DNA of 64,000 bases, from assembly GCA_016787445.1 (NCBI GenBank), contig JAEUTQ010000036.1, forward strand, positions 1 through 64,000. Reading direction: 5' to 3'. Shown piece after piece: positions 16,691 to 25,163 of the stretch. The first letter of the stretch is position 1. Each line of letters begins with the position of its first letter. A model generated the notes under the pieces. That model did not search any database and was not told the origin of the DNA. It was given only the letters and a program-made list of their open reading frames with translations. A program made the translations under genes and the position numbers. The stretch comes from Bacteroidia bacterium. Lineage in GTDB: Bacteria > Bacteroidota > Bacteroidia > B-17B0 > Aurantibacillaceae.

Positions 16691-17769
16691 TTCTCTGTAT
16701 CCAATTCTTTATTCAAAGCGTACTTTCTCCATTTATCAATCACACTTTGCATATCGGCAGGGATTTCACTCTCAAAAAGTAATTTCTTTCCGTTAATTGG
16801 ATGTGTAATGCCCAATGTTTTGGCATGCAGTGCATGTCGCGGTAACATGGTAAAACAATTTTGTACAAACTGTTTGTATTTAGCAGTATTAATTCCCTTT
16901 AAAATAATATCACCACCGTATTCATTATCATTGAATAAAGGATGACCAATTGATTTGAAATGAACACGTATCTGATGGGTTCTTCCGGTTTCTAATTTAC
17001 ATTCAACTAAAGTAACATAACCGAATCTTTCCAAAACTTTATAATGTGTTACTGCATGTTTCCCATGTGATCCATCCGGAAATACAGTCATCACTTTTCT
17101 GTTTTTTAAATCACGGCCTACATGTCCGGTAATTGTACCACTGTCTTCTTTTAAATTTCCCCAAACCAAAGCCACGTATTTTCTGTCAATTGTATGATCA
17201 AAGAAGTCTTTAGCTAATCGGGTCATCGCTAATTCTGATTTTGCGATGATCACGATTCCGGATGTATTTTTATCGATGCGATGTACCAATCCCGGTCTTT
17301 CTAAAGTTACATCGTGCGCAATTTTTTGTTTGCTGGTTGGTAAATTTTTGAAGTGATAGGCTAGTGCATTTACTAAAGTTCCTCTGTAATTACCATAACC
17401 GGGATGTACTACCATTCCCGGAGGTTTGTTTACCAAGGCGATGTATTCGTCTTCATAAACAATGTTTAACGGAATGTTTTCAGGCACAACTTCTACATCA
17501 CGCGGCGGAACTGTTAACACAATGGAAATTTCATCCAAAGGTTTTATTTTGTAATTGGATTTAACGGGTTTACCATTCACTAACACACTTCCTGCTTCAC
17601 AGGCATTTTGAATTTTAGTGCGCGTGGTGTTGCTGATGCGGATCATGATGAACTTATCAATGCGCATCATAATCTGGCCCTTATCAACCTTTATGTTGTG
17701 ATGTTCGTAGAGCTCGCGATCGTCTTCTTCCTCTTCTAAAAAATCATCAGTATCCGGACCTTTATTCAT
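16687..17769 (-). CDS. RluA family 23S rRNA pseudouridine synthase
   Basis: 360 residues. An acidic head (DTDDFLEEEEDDRELYEHHN) is followed by an S4 RNA-binding domain at about 30-95 (GQIMMRIDKFIMIRISNTTR) and the pseudouridine synthase catalytic domain with the active-site Asp in GLVHRIDKNTSGIVIIAKSE and the conserved TGRTHQIRVHFKSIGHPLFN. Most like RluD, which modifies helix 69 of 23S rRNA, but I leave the symbol open. It starts 3 bases after the T9SS gene stop and is the last gene of a minus-strand string beginning at etfB. Confidence 0.92.
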   Translation of the reverse strand: MNKGPDTDDFLEEEEDDRELYEHHNIKVDKGQIMMRIDKFIMIRISNTTRTKIQNACEAGSVLVNGKPVKSNYKIKPLDEISIVLTVPPRDVEVVPENIPLNIVYEDEYIALVNKPPGMVVHPGYGNYRGTLVNALAYHFKNLPTSKQKIAHDVTLERPGLVHRIDKNTSGIVIIAKSELAMTRLAKDFFDHTIDRKYVALVWGNLKEDSGTITGHVGRDLKNRKVMTVFPDGSHGKHAVTHYKVLERFGYVTLVECKLETGRTHQIRVHFKSIGHPLFNDNEYGGDIILKGINTAKYKQFVQNCFTMLPRHALHAKTLGITHPINGKKLLFESEIPADMQSVIDKWRKYALNKELDTEN

Positions 17770-17772
17770 GGC

Positions 17773-19713
17773 TTATCGCGAAATGATGAATTTGTTTTGC
17801 GATACAACTTTGTTGTTTTGTTTGATAACAATGAAGTACATACCCGCTGCATATTCGGATAAAGCAATTTCTTTTACACCATTGCCAAGTTCTTCTTCAT
17901 TCAATTTGTTTCCTAAAACAGAGTACAATTCAATTTTACAATCGTTGCACTCGTTGATGTTTTTTGTTTCAATGAATAATTTGTCGCTGGTCGGATTAGG
18001 ATAAATTTTAACGGAACTTTCTTTTTTGTTCTCTGTTTCTTTAATACCAACCAATGCTCTTGCACTCGGGCCAACAATAGGATGTATCATAATAGATCCC
18101 GGAATGGCGGATTGTTGCCAGAAACCGCTTACATCATAATACAAAGCATCTTTATGATCAAAGTTTCTATCGAACCCGATATTCAATTGCTGATTGGTGG
18201 TTTGCACGATGCCGCAATAATAAGTTCCGGGGTTCAAAATAATTGGTGTAGTGTAAAAATAACGCGGCATTTGATTGTGGCCAATCTGTAAGTATTTCGG
18301 GTAAGCCACACTATCGCGGCGTATAACGGTTCCCGGACTACCCCCGCCATCGCTCCATAAATACATACGGTAAGTAGTTGCCTGAATTAAGTTACCCTGA
18401 GTAATAGGATTGAAATAAATATCCAAGCCGTGTAAAGTGTCGGTTACGTTTAAGGTAAAGCGTAGAGCTAATTTAGCGCCGTAGGTGTTTAAATAATAGC
18501 CCGCTTCCGCACTCCCGTCGTCGTAAGCATAATAATTATTGAGTTCAAATTTTTGATAAATAGTATCGTTGTATTTCCAAACATCCGGATTGGAATTAAT
18601 AATATGACGAACATATATACGGGAACTATCGCTAAACGGACTAATCGTATAATTCACCGGCGGACTTTTATGCGTTGCTACTGAATCCCAACCACGCGTT
18701 ACAAAAGGATTAACGTTACCGGCATTAGATGAACTGCCGCCAAATGTATGCAGTACCGAGTAATTCTCATCCATGATGGCATATTCATAGTTTGTATTCT
18801 TAACAACACCAACTGCATTGTTGCGAATAAAGTTCGAAAACTTCGTTCCCATTTCGGTTGATTGGTATTGGTAGTATGGTAAGGCCGAATAATTTTTTAA
18901 AATAGGGCGCGGCATGTAACCTAATGCCACTTCATCGTAAACTGTATCGGTTCTTAAATAATTTTTCTTCAGATTGATGTAATCAACATTCCAGTGATCC
19001 ACACTTCCGCTGGTGGTTGCCTTGTTGCGGAAACGGAATTTAAATCCGTTGTGAAAGTAAGCAGTGTCTTTGATGCGGATGAATGCGCGCTTAAACATAG
19101 TGTCGTTACCGGGAAGGGAATTGCTTCCTTTGGTACTCCACACTCTGAACCAGGCGCCATAATTAGTAACTGTACCTGTTACAACCGGATAAAGTGGTTT
19201 GTAAAAATCGACAATTAAAGAATCATTTACTTCCGGATTTTCGCCGAAGCCGCCACGTTGGTATAAAAATGTAAGTGCTAAGCTATCAGCCGCAGAATAT
19301 GTATAAGAACTTTGTACACCTAATGAAATCGGACGGGAGGTTAAAGTATCAGCCGCTGCTGAAACAACCGGTTGTGCAGTTAAATTATAAGGATAACCTT
19401 TTCTATTTAATCCATCGAAAGTTGCCACGCCAATACTTGGTGGCGCAATGGCAAAGCCTGTGTTTACATATACGCTGGAATCTGTCCAATGTGTACCACT
19501 CGGATAAATGGAACGGGAAGCATAATAAAAATCTTCAAAGAAGGGTAGGGTGTCGTAAAGTGCGGTTACTTTTTGAAGTGAATTATTTTTTTGAGCTTGT
19601 GGTGAATGATACATCAGATTAATGTTGCCATTCAGAGGAACCAGTTTCTCTTGCGAGAAGGCGATTTCCTTGCAGAACATCACACTCATTAATATCAAAA
19701 TTATTTTTCTCAT
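17773..19713 (-). CDS. Large secreted protein with T9SS type A sorting domain
   Basis: About 646 residues from ATG 19713, which begins a signal peptide (RKIILILMSVMFCKEIAFSQ). The frame extends to 19755 but that would overlap the PASTA gene. The body has Ser/Tyr-rich beta-sandwich sequence without a family I recognise; KFRFRNKATTSGSVDHWNVD suggests a jelly-roll lectin-like unit near residue 240. The C-terminal 85 residues start SVKIYPNPTSDKLFIETKNI and end GMYFIVIKQNNKVVSQNKFI, a type A sorting domain. It sits between PASTA and RluA genes with gaps of 3-4 bases, so it is very likely in their operon. Confidence 0.85.
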   Translation of the reverse strand: MRKIILILMSVMFCKEIAFSQEKLVPLNGNINLMYHSPQAQKNNSLQKVTALYDTLPFFEDFYYASRSIYPSGTHWTDSSVYVNTGFAIAPPSIGVATFDGLNRKGYPYNLTAQPVVSAAADTLTSRPISLGVQSSYTYSAADSLALTFLYQRGGFGENPEVNDSLIVDFYKPLYPVVTGTVTNYGAWFRVWSTKGSNSLPGNDTMFKRAFIRIKDTAYFHNGFKFRFRNKATTSGSVDHWNVDYINLKKNYLRTDTVYDEVALGYMPRPILKNYSALPYYQYQSTEMGTKFSNFIRNNAVGVVKNTNYEYAIMDENYSVLHTFGGSSSNAGNVNPFVTRGWDSVATHKSPPVNYTISPFSDSSRIYVRHIINSNPDVWKYNDTIYQKFELNNYYAYDDGSAEAGYYLNTYGAKLALRFTLNVTDTLHGLDIYFNPITQGNLIQATTYRMYLWSDGGGSPGTVIRRDSVAYPKYLQIGHNQMPRYFYTTPIILNPGTYYCGIVQTTNQQLNIGFDRNFDHKDALYYDVSGFWQQSAIPGSIMIHPIVGPSARALVGIKETENKKESSVKIYPNPTSDKLFIETKNINECNDCKIELYSVLGNKLNEEELGNGVKEIALSEYAAGMYFIVIKQNNKVVSQNKFIISR

Positions 19714-19717
19714 CTCT

Positions 19718-20323
19718 TTACTCAAAATTTGTTGGATCGGTAGACACAGCGGCACTATCTCCCGAATTAATAAATCGCTCTTTTCTTCCGATGCTTATGC
19801 TGATGACAGTTCCTTTTTTCACCATAGCGCCGGGCTCAATTTTTTTACCGTTGGCATATTGTTCTAATACGCAACCGTTGCAATCACCCGCAACTTCAGT
19901 AATCTTGCCAACTTTTAATCCGTAACTTTCAATCATCAATACAGCCTGGCGCGCGCTACGGTCAATTAATTTTGGCATAACTAATTGCGGTGGTTGAAAT
20001 CCAGTAACGTATAAATACACCGTTCTATTGCGTTTAACGCGCGTTTTTGTTTCAGGGTCTTGGCGAATAACAACTCCCGGTTTTTCTTTTGGCGCGTAAA
20101 TACTGTCGATGATTTGATAGCGTAAATCTTTACCGGTAATGAAAGCCTCTAATTCTTTTATGGATTTACCTTTGAAGTCGGGCACTTCCACGCTCTCGCC
20201 ATGTTGGGTATATGAATTCAAGCTTTTTACTAAAATCCAAAGCGTCACAATTACCGTTAGAGTGGCAATACCAAAATGGAGGAAAAACTGTTTTGATTTG
20301 ATAAAGGCAAAAAATTCCTTCAT
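19718..20323 (-). CDS. PASTA domain protein
   Basis: 201 residues with one N-terminal transmembrane helix (FGIATLTVIVTLWILVKSL) and then two to three PASTA units, each opening with a V/MP motif: VEVPDFKGKSIKELEAFI, LVMPKLIDRSARQAVLMIES, and a trailing KKGTVISISIG. PASTA domains bind peptidoglycan fragments or beta-lactams in kinases and penicillin-binding proteins; here there is no kinase or transpeptidase domain, a form common in Bacteroidota, often near rluA. The cytoplasmic tail is short, so it probably acts in the periplasm. Gaps to both neighbours are short. Confidence 0.88.
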   Translation of the reverse strand: MKEFFAFIKSKQFFLHFGIATLTVIVTLWILVKSLNSYTQHGESVEVPDFKGKSIKELEAFITGKDLRYQIIDSIYAPKEKPGVVIRQDPETKTRVKRNRTVYLYVTGFQPPQLVMPKLIDRSARQAVLMIESYGLKVGKITEVAGDCNGCVLEQYANGKKIEPGAMVKKGTVISISIGRKERFINSGDSAAVSTDPTNFE

Positions 20324-20359
20324 GATTTTTTTATTTTTTGCTTTTCAAATAAATGTTGA

Positions 20360-20965
20360 TTAGGATTTTTTACGAACGTTTAATTCGTCACGGATTTTAG
20401 AAGCTGTTTCATATTGCTCATCATCCAATGCGGTTTGTAAAAGATTTTTTAATTCTTCAGTGCTTTTACTTTTTAAATCTTCTGAGTCGCCTGAAACTTC
20501 TTTTTGCGGAACTTCAGCTTCAATGTTTCCGGCGATACCCGCGTTCTCATCATCCAATACAATACCGGCAGATTTTAAAATAAATTCGTAAGTATAAATT
20601 GGGCATGCAAAACGAACGGCCAAAGCAATTGCGTCGCTGGTGCGCGCGTCAATTTCTACATCTTTGGTGCCATCGTTGCAAATGAGCTTCGCGTAAAAAA
20701 TCCCTTCTACTAAATTGTATATAAGAACCTCGTTCACTTGAACGTCGAAGGTTTCGGCAAATGTTTTAAATAAATCGTGAGTAAGCGGACGGCTTGGCGT
20801 CATTTTTTCTAACTCAATGGCAATGGCCTGCGCTTCAAAACCACCAATGATAATTGGCAGGCGGCGGGTTCCGGCACTTTCACCTAGAACCAGAGCATAA
20901 GCACCGGATTGTGTTTGGCTGTAAGAGAGTCCAACTATTTCAAGCCTTACTTTTTTCATTCCCAT
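20360..20965 (-). CDS. Bifunctional nuclease family protein (DUF151) with UVR motif
   Basis: 201 residues. Residues about 1-135 are the DUF151 bifunctional nuclease domain (YALVLGESAGTRRLPIIIGG, EAQAIAIELEKMTPSRPLTH, DARTSDAIALAVRFACPIYT). The C-terminal 40 residues form a UVR (UvrB/UvrC) motif: LKNLLQTALDDEQYETASKI then RDEL. Plant and bacterial relatives have RNase and DNase activity in vitro. The MGMKK start leaves two possible ATGs two codons apart. In the same-direction string etfB-etfA-bfn. Confidence 0.88.
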   Translation of the reverse strand: MGMKKVRLEIVGLSYSQTQSGAYALVLGESAGTRRLPIIIGGFEAQAIAIELEKMTPSRPLTHDLFKTFAETFDVQVNEVLIYNLVEGIFYAKLICNDGTKDVEIDARTSDAIALAVRFACPIYTYEFILKSAGIVLDDENAGIAGNIEAEVPQKEVSGDSEDLKSKSTEELKNLLQTALDDEQYETASKIRDELNVRKKS

Positions 20966-20997
20966 GAGAAGTTCTAATTTACAAAAAAATGCCTGAA

Positions 20998-21981
20998 TTA
21001 GTTCTGGTTAGCTTTAAATTTTTTAACCGCTTCTACCAATTTAGGAAGAATGGTGAAAGCATCACCAACAATTCCGTAATCGGCAGATTTAAAGAAAGGA
21101 GCTTCTTTATCGTTATTGATTACAACAATGGTTTTGCTTCCGTTAACTCCGGCTAAATGTTGAATTGCACCTGAAATACCAATGGCAATATATAAGTTCG
21201 GACGAATAGCCACACCGGTTTGTCCAACGTGCTCGTGGTGTGGACGCCAATGCATATCAGCAACCGGACGAGAACAAGCGGTGGTTGCGCCTAAAGCTTT
21301 TGCTAAATCTTCAACCATTCCCCAGTTTTCAGGACCTTTCATGCCGCGACCAGCACTAACTACTAATTCAGCTTCAGGAAGTGGAACCATACCACCAACA
21401 TCAGTTGATTTAACTTCTTTCACTTTAATTTTTGATTGTACGGAAGATAAATCCACATTGAAATCAGAAACTGCTGCGCTGTTATCGCCTAATTTAACAG
21501 GGAAAGAGTTAGGTAATAAAGAAATTATTTTAACATCACTGTGGATGGTATAAATTGCGGTAGCTTTTCCTGAGAAAACATTTTTCTTCACATCTAATCC
21601 GCTGCCATTTACAGCAGGATAATCAACCGCGCCTGCCACTAAACCGGCCTTTAATTTCGCCGATAAACGAGGAGCTACTGCTTTTCCTGTGATATCGAAT
21701 GAGAAAATAATCACTTTTGCACCTTCTGCTTTTGCGGCTTGTTCAACAGCGGCAGATACCGCCATACTGTCTAATCCTTTTAAAGCATCATTTTTTACGG
21801 ATAAAATTTTCTTAGCGCCTGCTTTTCCGATTTCTTCTAATTGCGCCGCATCTGCGTTAATGGCGATTGCAGTTACAGAAGAACCGGTAAGTTCAGCAAT
21901 TTTTGCTCCGTAGTTAATTGCTTCTAATGAAGCCTTCTTAACTTTTCCTTTATTAATTTCAGTATAAACTAGAACTGACAT
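20998..21981 (-). CDS. etfA: Electron transfer flavoprotein, alpha subunit
   Basis: 327 residues. Carries electrons from acyl-CoA and other dehydrogenases to the membrane quinone pool, as a heterodimer with EtfB and FAD. The N-terminal domain starts SVLVYTEINKGKVKKASLEA; the C-terminal FAD domain has LVVSAGRGMKGPENWGMVED, ACSRPVADMHWRPHHEHVGQ, PNLYIAIGISGAIQHLAGVN and VINNDKEAPFFKSADYGIVG. All are canonical. The DMHWRPHHEHVGQTG stretch replaces the more usual D-x-GW-x4-QVGQTG. It lies 26 bases after etfB. Confidence 0.95.
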   Translation of the reverse strand: MSVLVYTEINKGKVKKASLEAINYGAKIAELTGSSVTAIAINADAAQLEEIGKAGAKKILSVKNDALKGLDSMAVSAAVEQAAKAEGAKVIIFSFDITGKAVAPRLSAKLKAGLVAGAVDYPAVNGSGLDVKKNVFSGKATAIYTIHSDVKIISLLPNSFPVKLGDNSAAVSDFNVDLSSVQSKIKVKEVKSTDVGGMVPLPEAELVVSAGRGMKGPENWGMVEDLAKALGATTACSRPVADMHWRPHHEHVGQTGVAIRPNLYIAIGISGAIQHLAGVNGSKTIVVINNDKEAPFFKSADYGIVGDAFTILPKLVEAVKKFKANQN

Positions 21982-22007
21982 AAGATAATGTTTTTTAAAT
22001 TCTACAA

Positions 22008-22751
22008 TTAGATAACTTTTGCTTCAGTGTGTAATAAGTTTACCAACTCTTCAAGATTGTTTTCGTCAATCATTTTACAAGTGGTACGGCCTGCCGATAA
22101 AGCATATGATTTAACACTGGTTAATTTTTCGGCACCGGTAGCAGCAACTACGGTTAAAGGTTTTGTACGAGCTCCCATAATTCCTTTCATATTCGGAATT
22201 CTTTGCTCCGCCATACCTTTCGCGCAAGATAAAACCATTGGCAATTCACAATCTACAACTTGAGTTCCACCGTCAACATCATGTTCAACAGTAGCAACAT
22301 TTCCGTTTAATTCGAATTTGGTAGCTAAAGAAACATAAGGTAAATCCATAAATCCGGCAATCATACCGCCAACAGAAGAACCATTGAAGTTAATGGTTTC
22401 TTTACCTACCATTACTAATTCATAACCGTTTGATTTTGCATAATTTGCAATTTGTTCAGCCACAAAATAAGCATCCGGGCCTTCAGCGTCAATACGTACA
22501 CCATCATCGGCGCCTAAAGCAAACCCTTTACGGATAGTGGCTTCGCTATCAGCTAGTCCCACATGAATAAGCGTTACTTTTTCTGCTTTTCCGGCCTCTT
22601 TTAATTCAAGGGCGCGAACCAGGGCATACCACTCATCATAAGGGTTAATAATAAACTGAACACCGGCAGTGTTAAACTTAGTATCGTTGTCGCTGAACGC
22701 AATCTTGGTTGTTGTATCAGGAACGTTGCTGATGGCTACTAATATTTTCAT
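22008..22751 (-). CDS. etfB: Electron transfer flavoprotein, beta subunit
   Basis: 247 residues from the ATG at 22751 (MKILVAISNVPDTTTKIAFS), the normal EtfB N-terminus; a longer frame to 22781 has no support. Features: FIINPYDEWYALVRALELKE, the AMP-binding region GKETINFNGSSVGGMIAGFM and the recognition-loop region that in classical EtfB reads AxxRVxxRT, here within CAKGMAEQRIPNMKGIMGAR. First gene of the minus-strand string that runs down to rluA. Its promoter must lie in the 129-base gap shared with the divergent pdhB. Confidence 0.95.
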   Translation of the reverse strand: MKILVAISNVPDTTTKIAFSDNDTKFNTAGVQFIINPYDEWYALVRALELKEAGKAEKVTLIHVGLADSEATIRKGFALGADDGVRIDAEGPDAYFVAEQIANYAKSNGYELVMVGKETINFNGSSVGGMIAGFMDLPYVSLATKFELNGNVATVEHDVDGGTQVVDCELPMVLSCAKGMAEQRIPNMKGIMGARTKPLTVVAATGAEKLTSVKSYALSAGRTTCKMIDENNLEELVNLLHTEAKVI

Positions 22752-22853
22752 AGGATTTTCTAAATAAAAAACGGTTCGCAAAGATAAAAATTTAGGCTGT
22801 CTGACAAAAAAAACTTTAAGCTCTTTTATCCTAGGATATAAACAGAAAAACCC

Positions 22854-22861
22854 TAATTTTG
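22854..22861 (+). promoter_or_regulatory. Possible -7 box (TAATTTTG) for PDH E1 beta
   Basis: Fits TAnnTTTG and lies 19 bases upstream of the ATG at 22881. No clear -33 TTTG at the expected spacing, so this is weak. Confidence 0.35.
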
Positions 22862-22880
22862 TTCGCTACAAAACACTGCT

Positions 22881-23858
22881 ATGAGAGTTATCGAATTTCG
22901 TGAAGCCCTAAGGGAAGCGATGAGCGAAGAAATGCGCCGCGACCCAAATGTTTTTTTAATGGGCGAAGAGGTTGCCGAATATAACGGAGCTTATAAAGTT
23001 AGTAAGGGCATGCTGGCCGAATTTGGCGCTAAGCGTGTGATTGATACACCTATAGCCGAATTAGGATTCGCTGGTATAGGCGTTGGTGCAGCTATGAATG
23101 GTTTGCGTCCGATTGTTGAGTTCATGACATTTAATTTTTCATTGGTAGCCATTGATCAGGTGATTAACTCGGCGGCTAAAATCTTAAGCATGAGCGGCGG
23201 ACAATACGGCGCTCCTATTGTGTTTCGCGGACCAACCGCAAGTGCCGGGATGTTGAGTTCTCAACACTCTCAGGCCTTCGAAAACTGGTATGCAAATTGT
23301 CCGGGTTTAAAAGTAATTGTTCCGAGTAATGGTTACGATGCGAAAGGATTATTGAAATCAGCTATCCGCGATAACGATCCTGTAATTTTCATGGAGAGTG
23401 AGCAAATGTATGGCGATAAAATGGAAGTGCCGGAGGAAGAATATTTAATTCCGATTGGTGTTGCCGATATAAAAAAGCCGGGAAGCGATGTGACTATCGT
23501 TTCGTTTGGGAAAATTTTAAAAGTAGCGATGGCTGCCGCAGCCGAACTTGAAAAAGAAGGCATCAGCGCTGAGGTAATTGATTTAAGAACTGTTCGTCCG
23601 ATTGATTATGAAACAGTAATTGAATCAGTGAAAAAAACCAATCGTTTGGTAATTGTAGAAGAGGCGTGGCCTTTAGCAAGTATCTCCAGTGAAATCACCT
23701 TCAATGTACAGAAAAACGCTTTCGATTACTTAGATGCTCCAATACGTCGTGTTACATCAGCCGATGTTCCATTACCGTATGCTCCCACTTTAATTGAAGC
23801 TTCATTGCCCAATGTAGCTCGTACTGTTAAAGCTGTAAAAGAAGTGATGTACAGATAA
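22881..23858 (+). CDS. pdhB: Pyruvate dehydrogenase E1 component, beta subunit
   Basis: 325 residues, transketolase-type beta chain of the 2-oxoacid dehydrogenase E1. With the alpha chain it decarboxylates pyruvate using thiamine diphosphate. Signatures: MSEEMRRDPNVFLMGEEVAE, GAYKVSKGMLAEFGAKRVID, TPIAELGFAGIGVGAAMNGL, FRGPTASAGMLSSQHSQAFE and the C-terminal LPNVARTVKAVKEVMYR. The alpha subunit and E2 are not adjacent, which is common in Bacteroidota. Its own terminator follows at 23871. A branched-chain E1 beta is possible, but the YNGAYKVSKG and MESEQMYGDK blocks favour pyruvate. Confidence 0.92.
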   Translation: MRVIEFREALREAMSEEMRRDPNVFLMGEEVAEYNGAYKVSKGMLAEFGAKRVIDTPIAELGFAGIGVGAAMNGLRPIVEFMTFNFSLVAIDQVINSAAKILSMSGGQYGAPIVFRGPTASAGMLSSQHSQAFENWYANCPGLKVIVPSNGYDAKGLLKSAIRDNDPVIFMESEQMYGDKMEVPEEEYLIPIGVADIKKPGSDVTIVSFGKILKVAMAAAAELEKEGISAEVIDLRTVRPIDYETVIESVKKTNRLVIVEEAWPLASISSEITFNVQKNAFDYLDAPIRRVTSADVPLPYAPTLIEASLPNVARTVKAVKEVMYR

Positions 23859-23870
23859 AATTCAGAAGAA

Positions 23871-23896
23871 GCATGTGAATAACATGCTTTTTTTCT
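23871..23896 (+). terminator. Terminator after PDH E1 beta
   Basis: AGCATGT (23871-23877) pairs with ACATGCT (23883-23889) over a 5-base loop and is followed by seven T. It separates pdhB from the proline dehydrogenase gene. Confidence 0.85.
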
Positions 23897-23912
23897 GCTC
23901 AAAAAATTAAAT

Positions 23913-25076
23913 ATGGTTTCTTTTGATAACACACAAATTGCTTTTATTTCTAAAAGTGATTCTGACTTAAAACAATCTTATTGGTTATTTAAATTAATTG
24001 GTAATCCTACGCTTGTAAAATACGGCGGAGGCTTGGCTCCTTTAGGTTTAAAATTAGGCTTCAAGGGTTTGATTAAAAGCACCATTTTTAAGCAGTTTGT
24101 AGGTGGTGAGAATATTGCCGATTGCAACAAAACCATTGAGCAATTAGGAAAGTATAATATCGGAACCATTTTAGATTACAGTGTGGAGGGAAAGGAAAGT
24201 GAAACCGATTTCGATAATTGCTGTAAAGAAACCATAGAAACCATTCACCGCGCTAAAAACGATAAAAATATTCCGTTTAGTGTTTTTAAAGTGACCGGAT
24301 TGGCGCGCTTTGCTTTATTAGAAAAGGTAACCGCAAAGCAAAATTTAAGTTCTGAAGAAAGTGCCGAATACGAACGTGTACGTGAACGTGTACGAAAGAT
24401 TTGTGAAGAGGCTTACACCAACAAACAGCCTTTGTTTATTGACGCGGAAGAAAGCTGGATTCAACAAGCTATAGATGATTTAGCGAATGAAAACATGGCG
24501 CGCTATAATAAGAATGAAGCCATTGTTTATAATACATTTCAGTTATACCGTAAAGACCGTTTAGCTTATTTGAAAACATCCTTAGAAATGGGCAAGACTA
24601 ACGGTTATCACGTGGGGGCAAAGTTAGTACGTGGTGCTTATATGGAAAAAGAAAGAGCGCGTGCTGCTGAAATGAATTATCCTTCTCCAATACAAGACAC
24701 AAAAGCAAATAGCGATAAAGACTACGATTTAGCAGTAGAATTTTGTGTGGAAAACATCGATCGCATGGGCTTGTGTGCAGGTACACATAACGAAAAGAGC
24801 AGTTTGTTGTTGGTGGATTTAATGAATAAGAAAAACATCGCAGCAAACGATAAAAGAATATTTTTCTCACAGTTGCTTGGTATGAGCGATCATATCAGTT
24901 ATAATCTTTCGCAGAACGGATACAATGTGGCTAAATACGTACCATATGGTCCGGTTAAAGAAGTTTTGCCGTATTTAATTCGCCGTGCTCAGGAAAACAC
25001 CAGTGTGAAGGGACAAACCGGTCGCGAGCTATCGCTGATCATTAAAGAAAAGGAAAGAAGAAGTAAGGCCAAATAA
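23913..25076 (+). CDS. Proline dehydrogenase
   Basis: 387 residues, a stand-alone PRODH barrel that oxidises proline to pyrroline-5-carboxylate with FAD, passing electrons to quinone. Conserved blocks: FVGGENIADCNKTIEQLGKY, NIGTILDYSVEGKESE, LFIDAEESWIQQAIDDLANE, GAKLVRGAYMEKERARAAEM and the C-terminal PYLIRRAQENTSVKGQTGRE, which holds the two Arg residues that bind proline carboxylate. It is somewhat longer than the bacterial PutB type (about 300) and matches the Bacteroidota/eukaryote-like form. The next gene is not related, so it is probably monocistronic. Confidence 0.92.
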   Translation: MVSFDNTQIAFISKSDSDLKQSYWLFKLIGNPTLVKYGGGLAPLGLKLGFKGLIKSTIFKQFVGGENIADCNKTIEQLGKYNIGTILDYSVEGKESETDFDNCCKETIETIHRAKNDKNIPFSVFKVTGLARFALLEKVTAKQNLSSEESAEYERVRERVRKICEEAYTNKQPLFIDAEESWIQQAIDDLANENMARYNKNEAIVYNTFQLYRKDRLAYLKTSLEMGKTNGYHVGAKLVRGAYMEKERARAAEMNYPSPIQDTKANSDKDYDLAVEFCVENIDRMGLCAGTHNEKSSLLLVDLMNKKNIAANDKRIFFSQLLGMSDHISYNLSQNGYNVAKYVPYGPVKEVLPYLIRRAQENTSVKGQTGRELSLIIKEKERRSKAK

Positions 25077-25163
25077 GCTTGTTTATTTCTTTTAGCTTTT
25101 TTTAAGGATTACCTTATACTATTTCGGGTATAAATACGTTAGAAGCCTAAACCCCTTTTATAC